Assembly: GCA_001695595.3 (NCBI GenBank)
Contig: MBPM02000142.1
Coordinates: 47,082 to 111,081 of the forward strand
Origin: Plasmopara viticola
Lineage: Eukaryota > Oomycota > Peronosporomycetes > Peronosporales > Peronosporaceae
Reading direction: 5' to 3'
Length of the DNA: 64,000 nucleotides
Part shown: positions 32,957-44,282 of the stretch, piece by piece
Numbering within the stretch: the first letter of the stretch is position 1
Layout: each line of letters begins with the position of its first letter
Program-made: the position numbers and the translations under genes
The notes under the pieces: model-generated
Databases searched by the model: none
What the model was told of the DNA's origin: nothing
What the model saw: the letters and a program-made list of their open reading frames with translations, nothing else

Positions 32957-34611
32957 TTACATAAAGTCAGCTGCCGTCTTTCGCTTCTTGTTTATCGTCG
33001 TTTTTATCGTTTTAACTCCACTTGGCGTCGAGCGTTTCAGCACGCCCTTAATTGTCTCGGTATCCTTCACGACAGCCTCGCGCTTGGCCGAGGCGCGCAG
33101 TCGCTTGACCGAGACTTCATGTCGAAGTGTCTTGCTCTTGCCAAACGTCACTTGCTTGCTCAATTCAATCTTCACCGGTTCCTTTCGTGTAGACTGCGCC
33201 AAACATGCGGCCTTGCGTTTTTTTGATGAGAAAGTAGCCACTTTCTTCTGAGTCTTTTGAGCACGCTCGCAGTGGCCACAGAGAGGCTTGTTCGTCGGGA
33301 CCAAACCTTTGCCGAATCCGCCACATACAATACAACGCTTGAACCTTCGGCCACTCGTTGTCACTGTAGTCAAGCTCTTCTTCTCCTGCTTCGGTTTCTC
33401 CGTTGCTAGTACTGGTGCTTTGGCAGTAATCGGTTCCGGCATCTCCGGCCCCTTGCCCGCACTCCTTGTCTTGATCTCTTCAACTTTCACCTTCTTCAAT
33501 GCCATCGACTTTGCTTCCTTTTCTTTCTCTCCTTTCGCCTCCACGTCGTCTACCTTGGGAGCCTTGCGCTTCTTGACCTTTTCCACTCTACGCGTCTCGC
33601 TCACCTCCTTCTCTTTGACACAACAATCACTCGCAATCGGCTTGTCTTCCACCCCCTTCGTCGCCTCTTTCACCTGCTTTAATACACTTTGCAATGAGTC
33701 GACGTGTGTCACACTGACAAACTTCTTGTACAGCGTATAGAGTGCGGCACGATTGCGTTCCGGCGTGTCATCGGCTGACGCAATCGCAAAGATGCGATGC
33801 TGCACTTGCGCCAAGTCCACGCGTTCGAACACCATCGTGTCCTCTTCCGTATCCGTCTCTTCCTTATTCTCCTCCCGCTTTTCCACCGGTGGTTGAAACT
33901 GGCATTTCTTCACCATGTCTTCAAACACGAGCGCTCGGACACGCTTAAACACGGTCTTGTCATACTCGCAACTTAACAATGTCAAGAACGGCTCGAAGAG
34001 CGTCACAAAGGCCTCTGTCGTCACGTCTTTCGCAGCCGTGTAGATCTCAGTCAAGTAAATGTCTGCCAAGTGCAGCCGTAACCCATTGGGCGATTGGCTC
34101 ACCACTTCGGTCGAGAGGATCGTGACAAAGTGGTGTACCAGCGTGTCGTTCCAGTCTTCGAGACGCAAGAGCGCCACGGTCTCGCGTACAAACTTGCGCA
34201 CCAACGAGTAGAATTTGTCAAGACGTAGACCATCGAGACCGTGCCACTCGCGGTGCATGGTACAAAAGAAGGAGTGGACAAAGGCGAGCGCCAGGTTAGC
34301 CCGCGGGATCTGGTGCACGAGTGCCGCCAAGTTCGTGGACAATTCGTCTTGCACCGGACGCTTGTCACTCATCCACATGCAGTAAAAGAGCGCCTTCCAG
34401 AGCTTGTCCCACTCCAGCGACGTCCATTCGGTCTTTTTCGTCAAGTACACGGTCAGCTTTTTCAAAGCACGGTCCCGATACTTTTTTTCTAATCGCACAG
34501 ACAGCCATAAGTATTGGTACGGAATCATCAAGACGACGGCAGAGTGAAAGATCGTGCGAGCGTACCGGTATGTGCAAGGTGCTGGCCGAAGCGCGAGGCA
34601 GCATTCTCCAT
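32957..34611 (-). CDS. RRP1: RRP1/NOP52-like ribosomal RNA processing protein, two exons
   Basis: The gene is complement(join(32957..34488, 34566..34611)), 525 residues. The first exon is only 46 bp and starts MENAASRFGQHLAHT; it joins in frame to EKKYRDRALKKL, which is how RRP1 proteins begin. The intron (34565-34489, 77 bp) has GT-AG ends. Without this exon the frame would start in intron sequence. The RRP1/Nop52 domain covers ~residues 10-220 and includes LWKALFYCMWMSDKRPVQDE, a family hallmark. RRP1 acts in the nucleolus in 27S pre-rRNA processing and large-subunit assembly. The C-terminal half is lysine rich, with many basic clusters fit for nucleolar targeting. An insert near residues 402-424 has CIVCGG and CGHC pairs and may bind zinc; I do not know this from other RRP1 proteins. 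Confidence 0.85.
34489..34565 (-). other. Intron of the RRP1-like gene
   Basis: A 77-bp intron with GT at 34565-34564 and AG at 34490-34489. Its position is fixed by the in-frame join of HLAHT to EKKYRDRA. Confidence 0.75.
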
Positions 34612-35288
34612 GACAGCTGGTGCAAGACGTCGCGAATGAGCGAATGCCCACCAGACGCTAAGGTAAGTGGGTATTCACCAATGAGATTATCCCGTTTTGT
34701 ACGAGATAGTACCGGTAAAGCGATAAACCGATTTCCTATTAGTGTACCGCGATTGATAGCATATATGAATGCAGCTTTCAAAGAAATAGTGCTATTTTCA
34801 ATGAGCCCGATGTCGGTGTACTATAGAATCTATTCAAGGTGCAATAAATCAAATACAAGACGCTTAAGCATGTCATAAACAACAAGTTTGGCTAATCACG
34901 TTTTATTTGTTAAATGTACGTAGTACATTGGCCGGATCCATGAAGATATTGACGGCTTTAATGCGCTGTTGAAAGTCGAGAAATTCTCGTGCTATTCGCT
35001 GGTACAATGCGTTCCTCTTAAGTATTAAATTGATATACCGTGTTGGTGTATTAAATTATTGCTCATACCGTCATCGGCATCTTTTTATTTTAAGAGAGTG
35101 AGTTACACATTGTGTCGCGTTGATAACGGTCGTAGAGTCGTGCAATCAGCATAGCTACTTTTCCATCGCATATAACCCCATACCCATGGTAAATCCTATA
35201 CCCACCAAAAACACCCAAAACATGAACGGGTGCATCGCATTCGACCCAAAACCCACCTCGCCATTTTCGTGACTGTCCACCTGGCGCC
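34612..35288. promoter_or_regulatory. Divergent promoter region between RRP1 and the PH-TBC gene
   Basis: These 677 bases separate two genes transcribed away from each other, so both promoters must lie here. The sequence is AT-rich in the middle and GC-richer at both ends. No TATA box or initiator can be placed with confidence. Confidence 0.4.
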
Positions 35289-37928
35289 ATGGAAGGCGTC
35301 CTGTGGACGCGAGACGGTCGCAGCAAATTACTACGCGGCTGGCAGAAACGCTACTATGTCTTGTCGAAAACTGGCGTCTTGCGTGAATACGCCTCCACCA
35401 TGAAGAAGAAGGAACTCTTGCGTCGCGCGTCCTCGCCGTCTTCCTCCTCGCTTCATACGAGCCACGCGATTCATGGCATGACGTTGCAACGTGAGATGGA
35501 CGTTCGAGGGGCGATGGTCAAGACCCTCCCGTTTCCTACCGTAGGAAAACACCATGCTTTTCAAGTCACGATCGGGTCTGCGGAAGCCACGAGCAAGGTA
35601 GTACTCTGTGCTCGACAAGCCGAGGATATGCGCGTGTGGATGACGGCTCTCTGTGCAAGTGCATTGCACGATATGGTGCCACGCCCGCCAAGTCCCATAA
35701 ACTGGGGTCGGGAGAGTGAGTTGAGTCTAGACCGAGCGCTCGAGAGTGAGTTTCTCGACGTCTCGCGGCCCCAGCGCACGGACATGGCGCAATTGAGCTC
35801 CGTCTACGAGTGGCTCCATGACACGTGTGTCAAGACGTCGCAGAACCTCACGGTCGCGGGTGTCTACATTCCCCGCGGCTCGTTCTTAGTGAGTGCCAAC
35901 GGTGTCTTTCTGCAAACCCTCTCGTCCACGGAAGTGAAGAAACTGCTCTTGGAATCGACGAAAACCTTGCCCGTGTCGCTGCGGTTCTTACGAAGTCCTG
36001 CAAAGTGTGGCGTGTTACGAACGAGATTGGACGCGAGTCCCTTGACGCAATTGAAAGCATTGGCCAAGTATCGAAGAGCTTCGCGGAGGGATTGGAAAGA
36101 GCAAGTCGTGGATTTATCGGGGGATTTATTAACGTGTCAAGGCAAGACGCGACCTCCTTTGGCCATGGAATCTAGTCGACCTAATCGGCCTAGTCTCCAC
36201 ACGAAACCCAAGCGCGTCGTGACGTTGAGCAGTCAAAGTTGGGTCAAGCCCGTCCACGAATTCGTCTGCGATCGCAAGTTTTGCTTTGTCGTGACGGCAC
36301 GATCGCAATCGATGCTGTTTCAAGCACGGTCCGAGACCGATCGACGGGCGTGGACCGATGCCATTCAACGCGCCATTACGATCGCAGAAGGCTTGGTCCC
36401 GGGCGGGGCGTTGGCACGAGGCTCGTTTGATCTAGAGGCGTTGCAGCGACAGAGTTCGTTAAACATGCGCCATCTGGAGCAGGCGTTTCAAGGCATGGAA
36501 AAGGAAGGCGAGAGTGTGTTTTTTGATGAAGAACACGAGGAAGGAGACGCAAGTCCAGTGGAAAAGACGAGACCCAGTCTATTATCGAAGACAGAGCGGG
36601 GCGATGCGACCTTATTCGCGACGACTTTGCCCGAGATGGACCTCATGCACATGCTGAAAGAGCTGCAGTCGACGGGTCGATTCGTCGAAGCGCTGCAGCT
36701 GATGCAACAGAATACGACGTGGCGGAGTACGTACTGGCACGAGATTTTTGCGTGGGCGTTGGCGCCGACTCACTCTGACGAAGAGATGCAGACGCGGTTT
36801 CAACACTTGCTGCAGATGCCACTGTCGGAAAAGTACGGCTCGGCTTGTTTTGGTTCTTTCTCCCCTTTGCTCCATTGTTGACCACGCGTTAATTGTGAAC
36901 TTGATAGAGACGAAGCCCAAGTCCAGAAAGATATTCCACGGACCATCAAGTGGCTCGCTGGCTCTGCCGGTGCGCCTCAATTGAAGGAGACTGAACGGGC
37001 GGGTCGACTCGAAGATCTCGACCACGTGTTGCATGCGTTCTTATCCAGTTGCTCGCTTGACGTCCGCACCGACGACGACGCTGTGGCGTCGGAAGGTGCC
37101 GGAGCGGCTCTGTCTCCTGGCTTTTACATGCAAGGAATGAATGGATTGGCGTTTATCTTGCTCGAAGTGCTCGAGAATGATCAAGTCAATGCGTTTCGGT
37201 TCCTCCGCGGCCTCGTCGCGCGGATCTTACCCCATGTCTTTGGCCTTTGTTGTGACGGCATGGGCCACGATCACTTTGATCTGTTCCAGTCCCTTGTCCA
37301 AGTAGGAGACGTGTTGCAGGAAGTCGCTCGGCTGCACGTGCCGCACTTCCACGCCGCCGTCGAGCGTGCGGGGTTGCCCGTGTGTCTGCTCGCGTACAAG
37401 TGGTTCCCGACCCTCTTTTCCGACGTGACGTTGACGGCGTCCCAATCCCAATTGCGCTTTGATACGCTCTTGTGCTGTTGGGACGTGTGTCTCTTGCAAG
37501 GCCTCGAAGGCATGTTTTGTGTCGCCTTGGCGCTCTGTAGCGCTGCCGAAGAGGACGTGGTGGCGCTGAGTGCGGGTGGCGACACGGCGTGTACGAGTGC
37601 TGAGCAGGTGAGCGCGACGGTCGGACGTTCCTTGGCGTTGCTGACGCCCCACGACTTGATTACCAATGTCTGTGAAGTCTTGAACTCGTGTAGCCATCCC
37701 GTCTTGCTCAAGCTGCGGAACGCCCATCGTCGTCGGCTAAAACTTGGCTACGCTAGTGTAGAAGAGGCATTTCATGGGTTTAGAGCTCCCCTTGATGGCA
37801 GTGGGGCCAAGGAAGCGGGGGGCGTCTCTCCCCCCATGACAGTCACGGATCTCGATTCCGGCAAAGTGTTTCAGATCTCAAAGTCAGGAAATATAGTATT
37901 GCCGACAGAAAATAGCAAGAATCGTTGA
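35289..37928 (+). CDS. PH-PDZ-PH-TBC domain protein, putative Rab GTPase-activating protein
   Basis: The gene is join(35289..36832, 36908..37928), 854 residues. The 75-bp intron (36833-36907) joins LSEK to DEAQVQKDIPRTIKWL in frame. Domains in order: a PH domain at ~1-120 (GWQKRYYVLSKTGVLREYAS, then a final W in DMRVWMTALC); a PDZ-like part at ~165-235 (VYIPRGSFLVSANGVFL); a second PH domain at ~265-370 (CFVVTARSQSMLFQARSETD, then RRAWTDAIQ); and a TBC domain at ~440-730. The TBC arginine finger reads VQKDIPR (near 520) and the glutamine finger YMQG (near 588), so both catalytic residues are present and GAP activity on a Rab GTPase is likely. PH domains would place it on phosphoinositide membranes. 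The Rab partner is unknown. Confidence 0.85.
36833..36907 (+). other. Intron of the PH-TBC gene
   Basis: A 75-bp GT-AG intron. Only the acceptor at 36906-36907 keeps the TBC frame; the AG two bases later does not. Confidence 0.8.
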
Positions 37929-38754
37929 ACTCATCGAGGTATGAGTAGTACTTGGAGTCAGGGAAACTAGTAGTTAGGCGAGAGAATATTTACTATCTTC
38001 TTATCTGTATTCGGCTGTTACATCATCCGGACTGTAGTATTAATACTTCCATGTTAGTGATCAAAGAAAGATTTCGTCCCTGTCGCAATTGTCGATTTAT
38101 GTCATTTAACTTCTATGGCATGCTTCGATTCCTTTCATTATTTCTTTAAAATATGACGTGAAAATTTGTATGATTTCCTTGCACGCTTCGCTTAGCAAGG
38201 CGCTGTGCGATCATGACGCTTGCAGCAGCACTTGCTGGTCGATTGTGCGTCCACGCGAGTACATTGTCAACCTGTGTATCTTGAAAAGTAACCACATTTT
38301 TACCACTATATTTGAAGGAGTAATTTGATTGAGTTCTAGTGGGATGCGGTAGTGATGTCACTGTTCAAGTGCTTCGGCAACTTTTAATTACAATCCGCTC
38401 GCACAGCTTTTCGGTAAATTTACAGGCTTGTGTTAGATCTTACGCTAATACATTCTCTTGTCCATATTCGGTCGGCTGATGGTGGTCAGACGGCACCAGA
38501 TGCCACCCGAGACAAGCTTTGTCCGGCTTCACGTAACTAAGTTATAAGTCAGTCAATTTTATCCTCAGCACCAGTGCGTCGTTGTGCTAATCTTGCCAGA
38601 GCAGACGGCTTTTTAATATAAGCCCTCTTACGTGCATATTAGTCGAACAGTTTCTTTTCAATAAACTTGGATTCTCCGATCTACAATCGATAATGCACTC
38701 GCTCTCGAAGTAAACATTTTGGAATGAAATCAGATCTGAAAGTGGGGCTCTGGC
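37929..38754. other. AT-rich intergenic region
   Basis: This stretch holds the 3' region of the PH-TBC gene and AT-rich DNA without a supported gene. A 71-codon open stretch on the minus strand (38146-38361) has no motif. Confidence 0.5.
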
Positions 38755-39003
38755 ATGTCTGTTTGCAATATAATATCATCGATCGGCCCTGTTTCTACGG
38801 CGTTGTATGGGCCCGAAAGTTTTAAGAAGTGGGGACAGATTGATGCTGTTCGCTCCATTAGCATAGAAGTAGGTCGATTGATGTTGTCTGTAAAGTTGTA
38901 AGAGACTAGGTATAGTGATTGGAAAAATGTGAAGGGACGAACGGATCTGACGCAAAAGATTGCTATGCTAAACATCGAGGAGGATCCATCTCAGCCTTCA
39001 TAG
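38755..39003 (+). pseudogene. Short broken reading frame of unknown function
   Basis: From the ATG at 38755 a frame of 83 codons runs to the TAG at 39001, interrupted only by one TAA. It contains TALYGPESFKKWGQIDAVRS before the stop and LTQKIAMLNIEEDPSQ after it. The regular composition suggests a gene fragment. No family is recognised, and chance cannot be excluded at this length. Confidence 0.2.
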
Positions 39004-40162
39004 CCGCATCGTTGCCAGCCATAGCGATTTTGGTGACGTAGGCTGTTATGGCGATTTTGGCTTGAATAAACAAGCACGAGAAGCAATCGCGCGATGTATA
39101 AATTGGTACGGCAAAATTTTATGTACAAGAATTTGTCAACCTGCTGCTTTAATTCTTAGAGAGACTTGTGTGCTCTCACACGCGATAAATCTTAATGCTC
39201 CCCTCTTTCCGACTCGAAGTCCATTAAAGATTATCAAATACATACAAAATAGGCAGCCATAATGCTTGTTTGTGTGACAATGTAGTTGCTGCAGGCAGCG
39301 CGCACTAATTTTTATCAAAAGATTGTCATAATCGTGTCATACTAAGTCTTCTCTTCATAAGCTTATTTTAGCGTTACAGCCGAAAGCACTCGCGGCAAGC
39401 GTCGTAAAGTGTGATGATCTTAGCCCAATTTGCCAAGTTTTTGAGGTTGTTTGCTTTGTTAGTCTTCTAATATTAAGCACCACTGATAAAAATACGTGGC
39501 CTGACTAAAGTTGACCCGTTTGTGGATCTAGAGAAAACCAAGCGTATACATTTCATCGTTAATTTCTAAGCAATAATCACTCTACAATTTTGTCTGCGCT
39601 TCAAAGAAGCATACCCCTATTAACCCGACCAATTTTCTTTGAAGTAATGGAAAATATCTTGTTGCCAACGAGGTGCCTCAAGTTTGATACTCGAGCGGTG
39701 CACTCTTGATGTGACCTTTTTTCACACCACTCATTGACAACGAATCATGATTTCGATGTGCTACGCTTAGATATGGATAGGCTGGTCATAAAATTATACT
39801 TCTCATCATACGGGTAAGAAGTCCTTTTGCCGGTCCGCTTAACAACTGTCGCGATTCTACTGAAAGCAGTGTGACGCTGAAGTCGGACAAAAAGGCAAGC
39901 TGAAGACAACAAAAGAGCTGCAAACGCTTGTTTACTATTATTCCGAGAATAATTACTAGGATAATGTGAACAAAAGTAAGAGGTGGCACCGAAAGCTCGG
40001 AATCGGTAACTATTCCGAATTCGTTGACGAGTTTTTACGCTGATAAGTGCTTCGGTCAACATTTTGGAGTCCTTATTGTTAAAACGTGCCGCTCTCAAGC
40101 TACAATAAAACGAGGACCACATGATTGGGCTCAAACATATAAAATAGCTGTTAGCGCCGTCG

Positions 40163-40279
40163 TGCTGATAAAATGCGTCGTGCAAAAAATGCCCACAGTT
40201 CTTGGCAAAAATTCTGTTTGTGCTGATAAAATGCGTGCGCGCAAAAAAGCCCAATGACTCTCGGCAAAGATTTTGTTTG
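40163..40279. repeat. Two-copy tandem repeat, unit about 58 bp
   Basis: Two adjacent units (40163-40220 and 40221-40279) both start with TGCTGATAAAATGCGT and end with a TTGGCAAA/TCGGCAAA block and TTTGTTTG or TCTGTTTG. They differ at about one base in five. There is no third complete unit. Confidence 0.75.
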
Positions 40280-40615
40280 ATGAAAGAGGGGACTTCAATA
40301 CGTAGCAAATGCAAATAATTTCCGTATATGGTCGACGCGATGAATTTCATTTATCGTCTGCAGCAACGGGCTGCTACAAAAACTGAGCTTTAGTAGTAGG
40401 AGCTGACCCCTTTGCTAGAAAGAGCCTAAAATGATTAATGACATCAGTTGCGCGACATGTATTGAAATCTGTTTGCGTAACGAAGTATTTCAATTAGATA
40501 AGCGAATGGGAGCAAAGTCTCTTACTTAGTTGTGATAACAAGTTTAATCACTTATATTATTTAATGGTAGTCCAGGTAGATAGTTGCAAAGCGCATTTAT
40601 GTTGTAATACATTTT

Positions 40616-40834
40616 TTAAGTGCAGCCTCGTGCACACGTAAGACCAACCCAAATTTCCGCCTGCTTGATAAATTGGCCTTCAGCGGCTAGGGCTGTGTCA
40701 TATAGCTTGACGCAATCGATTTCGCATTTATCTAGCTCGGGCTATGATACGGCCAAACCAAGCTCATCAAAAATGTGCGGATGTTTCAATTTTCTTTGGA
40801 CTGCTAAGTGTATACCCGTTTGTCCGAGACCCAT
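40616..40834 (-). pseudogene. Short broken reading frame of unknown function
   Basis: From the ATG at 40834 a frame of 73 codons ends at the TAA at 40616, with a single TAG inside. It reads as an ordinary soluble protein (GLGQTGIHLAVQRKLKHPHI, then LYDTALAAEGQFIKQAEIWV). The first part is faintly ankyrin-like. It may be the remains of a larger gene; no partner pieces were found. Confidence 0.25.
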
Positions 40835-43800
40835 AATGGTCCGTTAAAGTGTGAATATAATCTAACCTTAGAGACGGCAGTATTCAAACATGTGGGGAGA
40901 TGTCAGCATTCGGAGGTTGGAAACTGAGATTTTGTATTCACTTATTCATTTTCTGAAGGCCGGATAATATTGCTGCTTTACAAATCATTTCTCGAGTCGT
41001 ACTATTTAAATGGGGTCTCGATCGAGGACAACTAATTCTGGCAGTCATTACACTTTGAGACTCGAGCATTGCTTTAGCAATTTAATTGACCACGTTTAAT
41101 AAGTCAATTAATGAATTTTGCTGTTCGGCCGGTCAATAAGACAGCAATACACGTGTTGTTAGCGAGTTTCTTTTATCCAAATAAGTGGTTTGTAAAAGAC
41201 GTTAAATACAGTCCATTCAGCAGCTTCTCTTAAAGCGTGCTAAACATTATCTGTGCCTATGTACTAGTCACATTAAGTCATGAGGGTTCATCGTACAATT
41301 GCTTTTGGCACTCTGTGCGGAGCATTCAATTTGTTTTTTCCTTTACATTTGAGCCACGGTGATGTTCAGATGAGCAGATAGACTGCCATTATAAGGCAAA
41401 TTTCAAGCAATATCCTTACGGTGTCGTGACATTCAGGACCCAGGCAACTGCCATAAAGCTATTTTTTCGCCGTATCTTTCATCTCCGGACTCTCCAACTT
41501 TATGTTACCCTTCTTGGCTCGTACTTCAAAAGCTCTACCAAAGTCGCTGAGCAAGAGCGGCACGATTTACTCGTCTGAATATTCGTCGTTGACTGCCAGC
41601 AATTTACCACCTTACATTTTATATGGTCCACAACCCCACGCGCTGCACAGCATCTACCATTAGAGGCCCTAAGCTGTGCTTTTAATGGCGGTAAGCTCGT
41701 GCAGATTAAAGACACTAATTACCACAATTTAAACTGTTTACAGCGTCATGACAGTGGGCCACATACTTTTATACGCTCTCAGAATAAGAATGTTTCCTGA
41801 TTTAAACGATATGCTAGGCTAGACAAGGCAAAGTAAAGTAATCAAATGGTCAAGCTCGGTGTTGATAACTCGAAAATGTTGCTCGTATAGTATGCCAGAT
41901 TCGGTAAGGTACAAGTCCTTTAAAGTGCCTTAACGCACCACTAAGTCCAGCTTGGTGCTGACTACGTAAGAATGTTGCTTATAAAGTATGTTAAGCTAGA
42001 CGCAGCAAGGAGATCAGTCAGTCAATTTCGTTGCCGATAATATGAGAATCTTGTTTGTGTAGGAAAAGACATGCGACTGAATAAACAATCAAAACGAAGT
42101 TTTTGCTAATTTAGCAGAGAATTGAGCTGCTTTCTTTGTCTCTCGCTCTTCGGTCAAACATCTAGCAACCGGCCGATGATAAATGTGATTTGGTAAAAGC
42201 CATGCGCGATGTGATACATTGAAAGCGGTAATATGTGTACAATAAACTTCAAAAAGGCTGCACATTGAGATGAATTTTTGTTGTTGTAAGAATTGTCCAT
42301 AGATATATCTTTTAATATATGTACACGAATATTTAAGTTATACCGAAATATCTTGGCCGTGCAAAGCACGCGCGACCGACTAAGAAACGAGAGCTGTAGC
42401 GATGACAATCTTCATTTAGGCGAATAATTTATTGTCAATATCTCTCCATAATACTCCTAAAAAAGGCTTTCGTACCAGCGTCCTGTCAGGAAAAGACAAC
42501 CGGCGAATTTTTGTAGTGCGGGCACGGACGAACGTCAATCAGTGATATCTTCTACGGCCGAATGGACTCGCAAAAAGTACTGTGTCAACGGCGTGACATT
42601 GATGACGAAATATTTCTTTGCCAAAACGGGCACTGGGTGCACCCAGAAGCTGCCGCTTCTCATGAAGTAGACGCAAAGCAAGGCAGAGATTGCCTCTCAA
42701 GTGCGAGGCGCTTTTACGAACGTCATAGCTCCATAAGTCTAGATTTTCTATATGTTTTGCCGGATGCTGGCGTCAACGCGCGCAATAAAGAATCTGTGTT
42801 ACGCCTGAAGTAGATGACGCATTTGGCACTGTAGCCATTGATAAAATAGAGCTAAACTTTTGTGGATGTTGATAATTTTGGTATTCGAACACCATGGTCG
42901 CTTTGGACAGTTGCATCGAGCGGAGACCCCGTAATCTACAGCTGCACTTTCACAAGTCTTGCTATTGTTGAATGCAAGCAGGATAAGGATATAAAGCCAT
43001 TGCTCGTCAAGAAAAGAGCTGCTCTGGGCATTACCAAGAGCTAAATTAGGGGCATCTCGACGGAAATTGATGATATGCCCACATATACGCTGCACTGGCG
43101 CGCAGGAACGCCGAAGACGTCAACTAAGGATTATCGTGTCAGCTTATAAGAGACCGCGTCTTGAGCGGTCAAATGAATTTATTCTGACGCGAGTGACAAC
43201 GATAATTAAGAAAATTAGAGAAATTGGCTTTAAAACGTTGTAAACAAACACAAGACTCGACAAGTCGAGACCTTCTCAAGGAGAAGCGCATGTGTAAACA
43301 AGCAAGCTTCATTCCTTTTCTCTGACGCTCCCGTACAAGTATTTTTTCCGATTGGAACGGGTGTTTTCATTTTCGAGGCGTCACTCGAACGGGTGACACA
43401 GCGTGGAATAGTAAAAACGAGTGTGACCCAAGGTTGTGGATTCGATGCAATGTAAAAAAGCGGAGTCTACAGAGTAAAATATATCCTAGGAACAACTGCT
43501 GAGTTAGGTTTCCTGCCGTCAAACCTTTCCTTTGGAATCCTCGCAACTTTTTGTCCAGCATGTACACCCGTATTGGAACAGCCGTGGCCTAAACAAGTGC
43601 TTACAACAACGCAGGAAGAATCTACAAATCTCAAGGAGCTGTCGATCTTTAACGTCATCCTCACACACAATCTGGTCCAAACCCTCCAAACGCGTTACCT
43701 AAAGTCAGTACATGCTTTTCGCTGGTTGCAAACCTCACAACCCCACGACGTTCCCGCACGATTCCACGATTGTTTCTTCGTCAACCTACCCAAAAAAGCA

Positions 43801-44282
43801 AGCTTCAACGATGGAAATTTCTCTCTGCGACACTCGTCCTCGTCTCCCCCGGCTTTTTCGCAACATGGTACAACAATCTGGTCGATGGGCCCGCGAGTAA
43901 CATTTGGCCATACAAAAACCTCGCCCAAGCCCAATCGGCCACGTCGACAGCTGTCTTTCGTTTGCAGGGCCATGTGGAGTCCACTTGCCAATTGCTCGCA
44001 ATAGTCGCTAGATGTGTGGCGAGCGGCCAGTGTAACCTCCCATCTGATTTTGGATCTTTTTATTTTCTTCTTGGTACAAAAATCTCGCTTACGATAGAAC
44101 GCACCCCGAGGTGTATAAGACAGCCCTCTGCTCGCGCGATTGTTGCAAGTCCGAGGTCCAGCTCGTACCTTGCCACTTTGAAACTAGGGACCGAAAGCGC
44201 ACGTGCTCGCTCCATTTCACCAGCAACTCGTCGTGGGCCTATCTGTTGCGCTTTAATCGACAGACACGCTGTGGGGTACACC

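Larger units (their letters stand above)
39004..43769. other. AT-rich gene desert with scattered broken frames
   Basis: No intact gene is visible. A 201-codon open stretch on the minus strand (39745-40350) overlaps a tandem repeat and looks like chance. A plus-strand frame at 41480-41740 is open except for one TGA. Plus-strand frames at 42562-42813 and 42862-43044 share one phase and may belong to one broken gene. A degenerate repeat of roughly 100 bp lies at 41849-42060. No retroelement motif was found. Confidence 0.5.

Noticed and set aside
39745..40350. 201-codon open frame on the minus strand
   Set aside because: It runs across the 58-bp tandem repeat and has a composition typical of random AT-rich sequence. 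No motif or homologous copy was seen.
43573..44004. 143-codon open frame upstream of the first KRE6-like gene
   Set aside because: It overlaps the extended open frame leading into the KRE6-like gene and lacks motifs. Signal peptide placement at 44283 indicates this is untranslated leader.
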